Part shown: positions 43,897 to 53,521 of the stretch, in pieces
Layout of the letters: each line of letters begins with the position of its first letter
Numbering within the stretch: position 1 is the stretch's first letter
Origin: Sphingobacterium sp. HMA12
GTDB lineage: Bacteria; Bacteroidota; Bacteroidia; Sphingobacteriales; Sphingobacteriaceae
NCBI RefSeq assembly: GCF_002933815.1
Contig: NZ_BEYR01000003.1
Coordinates: 372,001-436,000, forward strand
Reading direction: 5' to 3'
DNA: 64,000 nt
Notes under the pieces: model-generated
Told to the model about the DNA's origin: nothing
Seen by the model: the letters and a program-made list of their open reading frames with translations, nothing else
Database searches by the model: none
Made by a program: the position numbers and the translations under genes

Positions 43897-44430
43897 ATGA
43901 TCCGCAATGTTTTAAAGAATATTTTTATCATCATTTCGGTGCTAATCGCCCTGAGTTCATGCAAAAATAAAAAAGCTGAAAAATTCGATGCTCTTATTAC
44001 GGCCAAAGAATCCCGGGCGTTTTCGATGCTTGTTGGCGAGAAAGGTCTGGAAACGATCAAACTAAATCAGCTGATAGCGCAGGAATATGGTCAGGCTTTA
44101 CATACCATTGATCAGCAGGAGCTGGTATTTGATTCCATTATTAACGATATTAAGAAGGCGGACATTGTTGGGCTATTAGAAGGAAAAGAAGTTCAGTTAG
44201 AAGCTATAAATTACTATAGGGCTTTAAAGGATCTTTTTATGTTTAGCAGACGGGAGATTGTACAGGAGAAACTCATGCACAGTGGAACAAAGGAGCAGCA
44301 ATATGCTGCACAGGATCAGCTGCTTGTACTTGCCCGACAGAAACAGGTTTGCTATCAACAGGTCTATAAAAGCAGTGAAAAACTGCATGCCAAACGGAAA
44401 AAATTTGAAGCTGAAAATGGACTTAAATAA
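43897..44430 (+). CDS. Helical lipoprotein of unknown function
   Basis: A 177-residue protein with signal sequence and lipobox (ALSSC, cysteine near 22). The mature part is strongly helical and charged (for example QAALHTIDQQELVF-type heptads: IVGLLEGKEVQLEAINYYRA). A coiled-coil or four-helix bundle is likely. No family is recognised. It lies between the SusC operon terminator and the convergent MFS gene. Confidence 0.65.
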   Translation: MIRNVLKNIFIIISVLIALSSCKNKKAEKFDALITAKESRAFSMLVGEKGLETIKLNQLIAQEYGQALHTIDQQELVFDSIINDIKKADIVGLLEGKEVQLEAINYYRALKDLFMFSRREIVQEKLMHSGTKEQQYAAQDQLLVLARQKQVCYQQVYKSSEKLHAKRKKFEAENGLK

Positions 44431-44623
44431 GCTGCTATCAGCTCTTTTCATTCATGTTTTATTTAGCTTATTTTATTGAGTTTTTGTGCGTCCCATCAAT
44501 TGCCCCATTCTTCTCGTAGTATTGCCATAATGAGTTTGTCATGAAATTTATTATCTCTATAGCATGCTTGGCGCATCTTGCCCTGGAATTTGTCTCTTCT
44601 CAATCTCGATCGGACTGCTGTGA

Positions 44624-45832
44624 TTAACCCTTCTGCCCAGCCTTAACTTTCTGTAATTTCCACATCGCTAGTATAATAATGATCAGGAAGGTCGAAAAGA
44701 TAAAATAACGCGATGCCAACCCATTTTGCGTTGTCACTTTTCCGCTTATCGCAACAATAAAGTTGGATAGCGATGTTACAATATAAACCATTCCACCCAT
44801 TAAACCGCCGGCAGTACCTGCATATTTAGGGAAAAATAACATGCTAGTGGTAAAAAAACTTGTAAATAAGACACCCGAAATCGTATGAATAAGAAAAGCA
44901 AAACCTACCATAATATACAGATTCTGTTGAAATATGCCGACCAGCATTAAAGCGACAACAAGAGATGCTTGTAAGAAAACTGGAGCAATCACACGGGGAA
45001 AAAAGTCAAGATGCATACACTTTTTTGTGATAAACCCACCGATCATCCAAGAAAATCCCAAGATTAAGGTACAATAGCCAATTGTGACGGATGAAAAATG
45101 AAATGTATTTTCGATAATAAAAGGGCCTGTAATATTGAACAGCATGACAATGGAGTAACTAAATCCCAAGACCAAAATCCCCAAAATAAAAAGCCTATTC
45201 TGCAACATCATTTTATACAGGTTCAGGTTGTCCCTTAGATTGATCTTTTTCTTTTGGGCAATACTTTCCCCACTATAAAGAAGTTCAAATAGCAATAGGC
45301 CACTGGCGTAAAAGGCTAGAAAATAGAAGTTGGCTTGCCAATTGAATATTTGTTCCAGATAACCGCCCAGAAATGGTGCTAGTATCGGCCCGCAGGACCA
45401 TACAATAGTAAAATAACTGAGGTAATTTTTCAATCGCTCACCCGTATACAGATCAACGAAAAGTGCACGCGTTGCCACCACCAGAATAGATATGGCCACA
45501 CCTTGGACAACCCTTAACAGACAAATGAAAAACACGCTCTCTGTATGCGCTATCAACAGGCTGCTCAGTATCAACAGTGTTAAGGCTAGAACCTTCGGGT
45601 GATAGCGGCCTATACTGTCAAGAATGTTGCCTATAAATAACTGGGAAATACCATAACTGAGTAAATAACTTGTTAAAGTCAATTGAATATCCCGCTCGTG
45701 AACATGTAAACTTTTGGCCATCGCCGGAAACGAAGGCAGGTAGATGTCCGTTACAAACCCGGAAAGGGGCATGGAAACAAATGCCATGAACGTAACTAGC
45801 TTAATGCGTTTTGCGGATGCTTCTCTCAACAT
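44624..45832 (-). CDS. MFS transporter, Bcr/CflA-like drug:proton exporter
   Basis: A 402-residue, 12-helix major facilitator. Motif-A-type residues are visible in the second-third helix loop (GNILDSIGRYHPKVLAL), and FVTDIYLPSFPAMAKSL near the N terminus is typical of the Bcr/CflA family of multidrug or sulphonamide exporters. It lies 89 bp after the AraC regulator on the same strand and may be its target. A sugar-uptake role is less likely from this family, but substrate prediction is uncertain. Confidence 0.85.
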   Translation of the reverse strand: MLREASAKRIKLVTFMAFVSMPLSGFVTDIYLPSFPAMAKSLHVHERDIQLTLTSYLLSYGISQLFIGNILDSIGRYHPKVLALTLLILSSLLIAHTESVFFICLLRVVQGVAISILVVATRALFVDLYTGERLKNYLSYFTIVWSCGPILAPFLGGYLEQIFNWQANFYFLAFYASGLLLFELLYSGESIAQKKKINLRDNLNLYKMMLQNRLFILGILVLGFSYSIVMLFNITGPFIIENTFHFSSVTIGYCTLILGFSWMIGGFITKKCMHLDFFPRVIAPVFLQASLVVALMLVGIFQQNLYIMVGFAFLIHTISGVLFTSFFTTSMLFFPKYAGTAGGLMGGMVYIVTSLSNFIVAISGKVTTQNGLASRYFIFSTFLIIIILAMWKLQKVKAGQKG

Positions 45833-45921
45833 TGTCTTGCTCTTTTTTATGAAACAAAACTAGAGACTTTTTTAATAGCGTCAATACCATTTGACAAAGT
45901 AAAAATTACGAAAATCAAATA

Positions 45922-46839
45922 TCATTTATTTTTCTGTCTGAATTTAAGCGGGGATGTTCCCGCATTTTTTTTAAAGAAGTTGTTGAAATGAGCTGGTTCT
46001 TCAAACCCGAGTGTATAACCGATTTCGGCTACATTCCAATCGGTGTAGATCAAGAGGTTTTTAGCTTCTTCAAAAATTTTTCTTTTAATAATTTGTGTCG
46101 TGGTCAGATTGGTAACCGATTTGACAGAAGCATTGAGGTGGTTGACATGAACATTTAGCTGTTGGGCGAAATCTGCGGCTGTATGTAAGGATAGGGGATA
46201 TGCCGGGGAGTCCAGGGGAAACTGTTTATGGAGCAGTTCGTCGAATAGGCGGTACATCCGGAGACTTCCGGATTGGTCCTGTGGGGCTACATCTTCTACT
46301 CTCCATTCCAGTGCAAGGTGGAGAACTGCCGCTAAATTGCTCTTGATCGCACTGCAGCGTAACGGATAAGCAGAATTATTCAGACGGAACATATTGTCAA
46401 AAAAAGTTGTAATTAGGTTTAGTTGCTCCGCATCCAGAAAAACAATCGGCTTACTCCATTCTTTGAATAATGAGGTCTTTTTAAAAGGTTCAAATGTTTG
46501 GCTCCCAGTGAAAAACTCTTGATTGAATAAACAAAAGTAGCCTTCTTGTTTATTTGTGTCACAGACCCAGCTATACGGAATATTCAATGCCGGTAAAAAA
46601 AGAGCCGGACGATCGATATACAACTCATGTGGACCATATTTAAACCAACCTTTCCCCAAGATTAGACTGATCTTATAAAAATCACGTCTATTGTAAGGCG
46701 TTTTAAAATCACAGTACTTACGGGGTGATATATTAAAATGTGATTTTCCGAGCTCCACATCCAATATTGTCCCATCGCTGGCATGCAGATGGCTCAATCG
46801 CTTATAATAATCTTGTATAGTCTCTAATGTTTCACTCAT
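45922..46839 (-). CDS. AraC family transcriptional regulator
   Basis: A 305-residue regulator, paralogue of the 1924-2838 protein. Shared features are YNRRDFYKISLILGKGW in the effector half, QEGYFCLFNQEF, and the C-terminal double helix-turn-helix with WNVAEIGYTLGFEEPAHFNN and FFKKNAGTSPLKFR. It is probably transcribed after the GH78 gene (83 bp upstream) and before the MFS gene, so it may control one or both. Confidence 0.87.
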   Translation of the reverse strand: MSETLETIQDYYKRLSHLHASDGTILDVELGKSHFNISPRKYCDFKTPYNRRDFYKISLILGKGWFKYGPHELYIDRPALFLPALNIPYSWVCDTNKQEGYFCLFNQEFFTGSQTFEPFKKTSLFKEWSKPIVFLDAEQLNLITTFFDNMFRLNNSAYPLRCSAIKSNLAAVLHLALEWRVEDVAPQDQSGSLRMYRLFDELLHKQFPLDSPAYPLSLHTAADFAQQLNVHVNHLNASVKSVTNLTTTQIIKRKIFEEAKNLLIYTDWNVAEIGYTLGFEEPAHFNNFFKKNAGTSPLKFRQKNK

Positions 46840-46922
46840 GATTTTCCAAAGTTACAAAAATCAAATGTAATCTTTTTTGTTGATCGGCATGTGTGTCACT
46901 TATCAGGGGATTTTAATAATTG

Positions 46923-49583
46923 TTATTCAGTTTTACTTTCAAAATGATAAGTTCCCGAACCGATTTCTCTTGTTGTCTCGGGTAGTATTACTTTTGCTTT
47001 GGTGTTCGCAGGTATAGTGACATCAAGTTTTAATAATCCGTTTTCTAGTGTCCATGCCGATTTTACCGGACCATATGGGCTTTCTAATTCTGCGGCGGCA
47101 TTGGTTATTTTACCACCTGGTTTGGGTGCGATGACAATAGCTTTGTAACCCGGTTCTTCAGCGACCGAATTGATTCCCGCAATCGTTCTGTACATCCAGT
47201 CCCCAATTGCTCCATATGCATAATGGTTGTATGAGTTCATATCTGGTGTTTGAAAAGAACCATCCGGCTTAATTCCGTCCCATCTTTCCCATATTGTCGT
47301 TGCACCCATTTTGACCGGATAAAGCCATGAAGGATAGCTTTCCTGCATCAGGAGATCGTATGCTACATCGTTATGGCCAAATCTGGTCAGTACATGACAT
47401 AAATAAGGGGTACCCAAAAATCCTGTAGTGAGATGATTACCATAATCACGGATGTTCGCTACTAAGCGATTTGCACATGCAGCTCGAAGTTCCTCGGGCA
47501 ACATATCAAATTGTAGCGCCAGCACATAAGCCGTTTGTGTTCCAGAAACCAATCGTCCCGTAGCTGTCATATATTCCTTCACAAAAGCGGATTTAATATT
47601 TGCCAGCAATGCGGTGTACTTCGCGACATCTTCCTGTCTGCCCAATACTTTAGCTGCATTGATCAATAATTGGGTAGAGTGTGCATAGAAAGTCTGGGCA
47701 ATCAGGTATTTATCTGTAACTGCAGCTCTTCCGTCATTGTCATCATTAGGACGGTAGAAAAGCCAGTCTCCAAAATGAAAACCCGAGTTCCAAAGATTAT
47801 TTTTGGCTACGGAAGAGATGTAATCAACCCATTTTCGCATACTCTCAAACTGTGTTTCCAGCAACTGCCGATCACCATAAGCCACATACATATCCCATGG
47901 AATAATTGTAGCTACATCTGCCCAGCCTGCTGACGCCCCATCATTCGCCCCCAGTACATTGGGGATCACATGGGGGATTGAACCGTTGGGCTGTTGATCG
48001 GCCTTCACATCTTTAAGCCATTTGGTGAAAAATCCCGCAACATCCATATTGTAGGCCGCTGTATTGGCAAAGGCCTGTGCATCACCCGTCCAGCCTAGAC
48101 GCTCATCACGTTGTGGACAATCCGTGGGTACATCTAAAAAGTTTCCCTTCTGTCCCCATTGAATATTATGTTGTAGCTGGTTCAGTAGACTATTGGAAGT
48201 AGCGAATTTTCCGGTGGTCTCCATCGCAGAGTATAGCGCGACAGCAGTAAGGTCTTCGGTTGTCAATTCTCCCGGATAACCCTCGACCTTTACATACCTG
48301 AAGCCTTGAAATGTAAAATGAGGTTCAAAGACCTGTTCGGTATTCTCCTTTAAAATATAAATATCCTGTGCTTTTGCAGATCTTAGGTTTGTAGTATAAA
48401 AATTACCTTCTTTTGTAAGTACCTCAGCATGGCTCAGCGTGATCTTGGTCCCGGCGGTACCCTTGGCTTTGAGCATGACCCAGCCTACCAGGTTTTGTCC
48501 GAAATCCACAACGGTATCGCCTGCTGGTGTTTTAAAAACTTTAAGCGCTTTGAACTGTTCATGCTTTTTGACCGGCGGACCGCTCATTGCGACAAGTTTT
48601 TCCGATCCTTTCTCCATTGTTGTGACCGCATTCCATTTATTATCTTCCCGATAGCCAATACTGTCCCAACCACTTATTTCCATTCGGGCATCATAGATTT
48701 CACCATCATAAATATCTGATGCCATAATTGGTCCGTAAGTATATTTCCAACTTCCATCGGTTTGGATCGTCTCCGTGGTGCCATCTGTGTACTCCATCAC
48801 AAGCTGCAAGAGCAATCCGCGCGTATCGCCATAAAAATTGTGCTGGTTTCCAAAGCCAATCCGTCCTTTATACCAGCCGTTTCCGAGACTAACTCCAAAA
48901 ACGTTGGAACCGCTTTTTAGGATCGTGGTTACGTCGTAAACCTGATATTGCAAATGATCCTTATAACTGGTCCATCCTGGAGCAAAATAGGTGTCACTGA
49001 CGCGCTGACCATTTATACGCGCTTCGTATAATCCCTTCGCGGTAACGTAGGCAATTGCCGATTTAAGCTTTTTATTGACGACGAATTCTTTTCTGAAAAT
49101 AGGGCTTCTTGCCGCAGTATCTTTTCCGGCCACTTTGATCCATGTCGCTGTCCAATCCGTGGGGCTAATGCCCATGTGAAAAAATGCGGGTTCAGACCAG
49201 GCAGAAGTATTGCCGTGATTGTCTTTTACCCGAACTTGCCAAAAATATCTCTTTTTTGCTTGTAATGCAGCTCCCTTATATTTAATCAGTACAGACTGAT
49301 CTCCTGGTACTTCGGCTCTCCACACCAGGTCTTTTCCTGCGTTCATCGCAGCTTTATCACGACCTACTCTGATTTCATAAGATGCCTGTAATGTATTTTT
49401 TATCGGAGAGCTTATCTTCCAGCTGAACCGGGGGCTATCAGTTTCGATGGCCATAGGATTTTTAAGGTGCTCTACTTTAAGGTCGCTTACGCTTAATTTT
49501 TGGGCAAAGCTGCTAATAGAAAGTATACATATACATCCTGATATCATAATTTTCAAAAGCAGCGTGTTTATAAATGGTGCCAT
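46923..49583 (-). CDS. GH78 alpha-L-rhamnosidase, secreted
   Basis: An 886-residue enzyme with a signal sequence (cleavage near SSFAQ). The domain order is fibronectin/beta-sandwich (about 30-150), Bac_rhamnosid_N, beta-sandwich, the (alpha/alpha)6 catalytic domain (about 410-770), and a C-terminal sandwich. Catalytic-domain features include FLDVPTDCPQRDERLGWTGD (about residues 480-500), PNGSIPHVIPNV near 530, and the DGxxP-like TTIWERWDGIKPDGSF block near 770. It removes terminal alpha-L-rhamnose, for example from rhamnogalacturonan. It precedes the AraC/MFS genes on the same strand. Confidence 0.93.
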   Translation of the reverse strand: MAPFINTLLLKIMISGCICILSISSFAQKLSVSDLKVEHLKNPMAIETDSPRFSWKISSPIKNTLQASYEIRVGRDKAAMNAGKDLVWRAEVPGDQSVLIKYKGAALQAKKRYFWQVRVKDNHGNTSAWSEPAFFHMGISPTDWTATWIKVAGKDTAARSPIFRKEFVVNKKLKSAIAYVTAKGLYEARINGQRVSDTYFAPGWTSYKDHLQYQVYDVTTILKSGSNVFGVSLGNGWYKGRIGFGNQHNFYGDTRGLLLQLVMEYTDGTTETIQTDGSWKYTYGPIMASDIYDGEIYDARMEISGWDSIGYREDNKWNAVTTMEKGSEKLVAMSGPPVKKHEQFKALKVFKTPAGDTVVDFGQNLVGWVMLKAKGTAGTKITLSHAEVLTKEGNFYTTNLRSAKAQDIYILKENTEQVFEPHFTFQGFRYVKVEGYPGELTTEDLTAVALYSAMETTGKFATSNSLLNQLQHNIQWGQKGNFLDVPTDCPQRDERLGWTGDAQAFANTAAYNMDVAGFFTKWLKDVKADQQPNGSIPHVIPNVLGANDGASAGWADVATIIPWDMYVAYGDRQLLETQFESMRKWVDYISSVAKNNLWNSGFHFGDWLFYRPNDDNDGRAAVTDKYLIAQTFYAHSTQLLINAAKVLGRQEDVAKYTALLANIKSAFVKEYMTATGRLVSGTQTAYVLALQFDMLPEELRAACANRLVANIRDYGNHLTTGFLGTPYLCHVLTRFGHNDVAYDLLMQESYPSWLYPVKMGATTIWERWDGIKPDGSFQTPDMNSYNHYAYGAIGDWMYRTIAGINSVAEEPGYKAIVIAPKPGGKITNAAAELESPYGPVKSAWTLENGLLKLDVTIPANTKAKVILPETTREIGSGTYHFESKTE

Positions 49584-49877
49584 ATTTTAGGATTGAGGGT
49601 TAGCCGAAGATCCGGAATGATTCACTATTATCACAAATAAATTTGATATAAGTGTCATGTACTATCCTGTATATTTTTGGTGTATCAACACAGAAGACAA
49701 AATTTGGTAAATATTGTTCTAAATAAGTGCTAGATAACAATTCCTGTCTAATGGAAAGATTTTTTACTAGGCGCATATCTTATAATCGCTAAAAAGCATA
49801 TGTAAAAACTTGTCCTATGCAAAGCTAGAATAGATTGGGTGTTCATATATTAGTAGTACGCTAAAAACAAATAACTT

Positions 49878-50333
49878 ATGGAAAATTATAATAGCACAAT
49901 CAACCTGAATAGTACAGTAAATAGGGTTTTTAATGCTTTGACCAATGAGATACCACGGTGGTGGACTGAAATGTTCGCGGGTAGCTCAGCTAAATCAGGG
50001 GAACATTTTACCATTAATTTCGGTGAAACGGTGTACAAGAAGATGCATGTCGAGGAATTGATTTATAACAAAAAAGTTGTTTGGTATGTGGAGGATTCAT
50101 TGATAGTAATTCCGGGATTAATAAATCAAACCGAATGGATCGGTACTAAAATAGTTTGGGAAATAACGCAAAAGGGAAATCATGTCGAAATACATTTGAC
50201 ACATATCGGCTTGATTCCTACGATTGAATGTTATGCAGTCTGTACAGACGGATGGAGACAATTTACCGCAAGCTTAAAGTTATACTTAGAAACGGGTGCG
50301 GGTACTCCTTTTGTTCAGCCGCTTCTTACTTAA
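49878..50333 (+). CDS. SRPBCC (AHSA1-like) domain protein
   Basis: A 151-residue START-like protein. Typical blocks are RVFNALTNEIPRWWTEMF (helix, residues 15-32) and TKIVWEITQKGNHVEIHLTH near 105, ending in DGWRQFTASLKLYLETG. SRPBCC proteins bind hydrophobic ligands; those of the AHSA1 type can also aid Hsp90, but no specific role can be assigned. It is a lone gene. Confidence 0.8.
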   Translation: MENYNSTINLNSTVNRVFNALTNEIPRWWTEMFAGSSAKSGEHFTINFGETVYKKMHVEELIYNKKVVWYVEDSLIVIPGLINQTEWIGTKIVWEITQKGNHVEIHLTHIGLIPTIECYAVCTDGWRQFTASLKLYLETGAGTPFVQPLLT

Positions 50334-50506
50334 TTACTCCTATTCATTTTAGTCGTATTTCTCGCTACTTTAATATAAGAATTTTCTACCAAATTCTATT
50401 TGTTGTTAGTTTTGGACAACAGTATTGCTTTTAGATCTGTTTGATTCGCAAGACCTTTTTTGTTAATGATTGCTTTTTAAATTTCACCTATTTATTTCCT
50501 TCGTTT

Positions 50507-50589
50507 ACCGAGTTTTTATATCCGTTAACCTAAAGTTGATAGGTTAGGCAACCATTGCGTTGTAGTTTTGGATTAAGAAATAAGTACAA
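50507..50589 (+). promoter_or_regulatory. Conserved 83-bp promoter region, copy A
   Basis: This sequence is 76% identical (63 of 83 positions, no gaps) to 52240-52322, upstream of another plus-strand gene. Shared blocks are ACCGAGTTTTT, CCGTT, CTAAAG, ATAGG, TAGG, GTTGTAGTTTTG and AAATAAG. The -7 element TAGTTTTG is at 50563-50570, but there is no TTTG at -33. The CCG repeats at 50508 and 50522 are 14 bp apart in both copies. This suggests an activator site. Confidence 0.7.
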
Positions 50590-50618
50590 CAGAACGAATA
50601 TAATAAAATCAAGATATT

Positions 50619-51065
50619 ATGAAAGCATTAGTAAAAACATTCGTGGCAGTAGCAATGATAGCAGTATCTAGCCTGGCTATTGCAGCAGATAAAACTTTTT
50701 CAAAATCGGAGAAAGCCATAGTTAATCTATTCACGGCAGACATTGCTCTTAATCACTATGTTGCGGTGATCACTGAGGGCGAGTCAACAGGTTTAGAACA
50801 ATTATTTACAGCAGATTTCAGTCAGAAGATCCAATCAGCAAATGCAATAACAAATGACCGTAAAGAAGTTGTCAAGTTCTTGAAAAAGCAGCGCGGCGAG
50901 AAGCTTAATTGTAAGGTAAATACCCAGATCATCCAAGAATCAGCAGATTATATGGTTGCCAAGGTAACGATGCAATTTGAAGGATTTACCAAGACAGACC
51001 TTGTGACACTGGTCAATGAGCATGGAGCATGGAGAGTGTCCAGTTCAATTAATGCCTATAAATAA
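50619..51065 (+). CDS. Secreted NTF2-like (lumazine-binding-like) protein
   Basis: A 148-residue protein with a signal peptide (cleavage near LAIAAD). The mature part has the NTF2-like/lumazine-binding-type fold pattern: an N-terminal helix, LNHYVAVITEGE, and beta strands ending in VTLVNEHGAWRVSSSI. Such domains bind small molecules, but no function is known here. A conserved promoter region shared with 52388 lies just upstream, and a strong terminator follows at 51150. Confidence 0.7.
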   Translation: MKALVKTFVAVAMIAVSSLAIAADKTFSKSEKAIVNLFTADIALNHYVAVITEGESTGLEQLFTADFSQKIQSANAITNDRKEVVKFLKKQRGEKLNCKVNTQIIQESADYMVAKVTMQFEGFTKTDLVTLVNEHGAWRVSSSINAYK

Positions 51066-51663
51066 GATAAAGAATCAAAACTAATGGTGAGTCAAGTTAG
51101 CTCGTAGCCTGACTATTAGTGAATCGTAAGTTTATAAGTTTAGTTTAGTAGCCACGTCGTGAGATGTGGCTTTTTTATGTTTTTTTAAAAATGAATTGGC
51201 TTAATAAGATAAATCAATCGGCTTGCACAGTTCCTGCGAAGTGATTGATCCATTGTCAATTTGCTGTTCTCAGTTGCAAATGCGGGCTTTATAAAGTTTT
51301 ACTGTTGGAATATGCCCCCCGATTGGGGTTGGTTGTATATATTGAATGTTTACCAGCTATCTTTGGCTTTGGTATATACCGGTTTGTTTGTTTTCGCATT
51401 CCAGTTTACAGATTTTTAGGATGGATATCTGTTATTCTTTTTTAATTCCTTTTTAAAGTTAACTTCATAAATTGTTTGAAAAGAATATACGCATAAAAAT
51501 AGTTAGCTTTAATTATGATAGTTGATCACTTAAAAATGAGAGCGATATATTTTTCGTGCTTGGAGCCATATACCGATGATACCCCATTATTGGAGTCATG
51601 TTGGAATTGATGTTTCGTGTATCTGAAATTGTTATGTTCATTCGTTAAAATAAGTCTTTGTTT
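51066..51663. other. Intergenic region, terminator only
   Basis: Apart from the terminator at 51150-51176, nothing supported is seen in this 598-bp stretch. A 66-codon plus frame at 51245-51445 is hydrophobic but has no clear start context or conserved motif. Confidence 0.6.
51150..51176 (+). terminator. Intrinsic terminator after the NTF2-like gene
   Basis: AGCCACGTC (51150-51158), loop GTGA, and GATGTGGCT (51163-51171) form a 9-bp stem with one G-T pair, followed by a T tract. Confidence 0.85.
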
Positions 51664-52143
51664 TTATATTCTGTGAGTCCATGTTACTTTAACCGCTGAT
51701 AAATTAGGAAGTTCGAGACGTTGATCGGTGGCCGGAATGAATTCGTTCTTGATATAAAATCCGAGAGGTGATTGATAAGGGCTACCATCAGTTTTTATTT
51801 CCAGATCATGGTCAATCACCCACCCATTAAGCCGGCATTCATTTTTTTTTAACCTGTTCATTAGTTCAGAGCCTAGACCTTTTCCCTGTGCAATTCTAGA
51901 GAGTATAATCACAAACCAACGGTCAGTCTCGCGATCAAATTTAGCCGCCCAACCAATAAGATGATTTTCATTTTTGATAAGGATATGCTCTGGGAATAAA
52001 AGAGTCTTGATATAATTCTCGAAATCAGTTATCCTATTATAGGATAAACTGCTTGGATACTCATGGTTCCACAAATTCATAAGAGCAATTATGTCTTCTT
52101 CGCTTAGCTTTACAGAGTTCTGCAATGTAAATGTTTTATCCAT
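51664..52143 (-). CDS. GNAT family N-acetyltransferase
   Basis: A 159-residue acetyltransferase. The open frame extends to 52227, but the ATG at 52143 gives MDKTFTLQNS and avoids running into the upstream promoter region. RIAQGKGLGSELMNRLKK near residue 95 carries the acetyl-CoA P-loop motif (Q-x-x-G-x-G). The substrate is unknown. It diverges from the 52388 gene, whose conserved promoter lies between them. Confidence 0.85.
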   Translation of the reverse strand: MDKTFTLQNSVKLSEEDIIALMNLWNHEYPSSLSYNRITDFENYIKTLLFPEHILIKNENHLIGWAAKFDRETDRWFVIILSRIAQGKGLGSELMNRLKKNECRLNGWVIDHDLEIKTDGSPYQSPLGFYIKNEFIPATDQRLELPNLSAVKVTWTHRI

Positions 52144-52239
52144 GGAATGACAATTTATGAACAATATTTTGAGTTTTGAAATATTAACCCAAAGCTTTGC
52201 CATATTGTATATCCTTTCACCTCCCAAATCCTACCATTC

Positions 52240-52322
52240 ACCGAGTTTTTCTGTCCGTTGGTCTAAAGAAAATAGGCTAGGGGGGCGTTATGTTGTAGTT
52301 TTGAATCAACAAATAAGAACAA
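52240..52322 (+). promoter_or_regulatory. Conserved 83-bp promoter region, copy B
   Basis: This matches copy A (50507-50589) without gaps at 63 of 83 positions. The -7 element TAGTTTTG is at 52296-52303, 84 bp before the start codon of the next gene, and no TTTG -33 element is present. The upstream half (ACCGAG through TAGG) is conserved although the spacer bases are not, so it is likely bound by a regulator. Confidence 0.7.
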
Positions 52323-52387
52323 GATTGCATCATAAGCCTAGATAACATTGATACATCATTGTACAAATACACAATAGCCGACTATAC

Positions 52388-53497
52388 ATGAAGATTTTAA
52401 TTCTTTTTATTGCACTACTTTCTTTTCAGTGCTCCTTTGCTCAATCCTATGAACAGTTAATGGATCTGGCGTCAGCACAGATAAAATCCCAAAAATATCG
52501 CGATGCACTTTCAACATTAAAAAAAGCATTTCATCAACAAGGGGACAGAGGTAAATACGACTATGCCAATGCTTTGGTGGTAGCACTGCAATGTGGTAAA
52601 AACGATCTGGCTATTGCATGGTTAGAAGAAGGAGTTAAACTGGGGCTAGGTGACAATGAACAGGAGCTGTCTTATTTTAAAAACGATTCCATTTTTAAAC
52701 CGATATTAGCTAATAGCTCCTACAAAAGAATCCTTAAACACATGGAATTTCAAATACAGGAAAGATATAAGCGGGACAGAATTTGGCAAAATGAAGTTGC
52801 CGCCAATGCAATTTCAGAAAAACAGGCCTTCTACCAACATGCACAAGCAGGCTTTGCCTTGTATCATGTTGATCAGGAAGGGCTGGAAATTCCATATCTT
52901 GTATTTGTTCCCCGGGGCTATCATTGTAATGCACCCACAAGAGCATTGTTTTTTTTTCACGGCGGGGTTGTTTCAGATACGGCAGCTTTTACTATAGATC
53001 CTCAGACCCGGTTTGAACCTATTTTTACCATTGGCGATAGTACAAATTCGATTGTGATCTATCCCTTTCAAAAAGGAAATCCCGGGTGGAAAAATTACAA
53101 GTATATGTCCGCGGTTATTTCGACGATATTAGCTGATGTTAAGCTACGCTATTTTATTGATACCGATAGGATTTATTTGGGTGGATTATCTATGGGAGGT
53201 AATGTGTCTTATCAGTTTGCGCAAGAACAGCAAACTGATTTTCGGGCATTTTATGCCATTTCAGCAAAACCAAAGATCGCGGAAGTTTCTCACCCCATCT
53301 ACTCTCTGCATGCCAAAGATGACAGTCTCTATCGCTATGATGACCTGTTGAAAGTTCGTCGGAAAGTAAAGAAACAACAGAAAAAATGGATGCTGAAATC
53401 AGTAGCGAAAGGCGGTCATGGATTTATGTATCTACCCATGGGGGAAAAATCAACACTTGATTTTTTCAGAATGATGTTTAATAAAGAAGAGGAATAA
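52388..53497 (+). CDS. Secreted protein with N-terminal TPR-like and C-terminal alpha/beta-hydrolase domain
   Basis: A 369-residue protein with a signal peptide (MKILILFIALLSFQCSFA). Residues 25-130 look like TPR-type helical repeats (QIKSQKYRDALSTLKKAF). The C-terminal half is an esterase-like alpha/beta hydrolase with HGG near 191 and GLSMGG near 269 (serine nucleophile), then HGF near the end. This combination resembles secreted esterases of Bacteroidota. The substrate is unknown. It shares its promoter region with the NTF2-like gene. Confidence 0.75.
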   Translation: MKILILFIALLSFQCSFAQSYEQLMDLASAQIKSQKYRDALSTLKKAFHQQGDRGKYDYANALVVALQCGKNDLAIAWLEEGVKLGLGDNEQELSYFKNDSIFKPILANSSYKRILKHMEFQIQERYKRDRIWQNEVAANAISEKQAFYQHAQAGFALYHVDQEGLEIPYLVFVPRGYHCNAPTRALFFFHGGVVSDTAAFTIDPQTRFEPIFTIGDSTNSIVIYPFQKGNPGWKNYKYMSAVISTILADVKLRYFIDTDRIYLGGLSMGGNVSYQFAQEQQTDFRAFYAISAKPKIAEVSHPIYSLHAKDDSLYRYDDLLKVRRKVKKQQKKWMLKSVAKGGHGFMYLPMGEKSTLDFFRMMFNKEEE

Positions 53498-53521
53498 TAC
53501 TTTTTTGTCATCCAATACGTT

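Noticed and set aside
51245..51445. 66-residue plus-strand frame
   Set aside because: It is hydrophobic but shows no start signal, family match or operon context.
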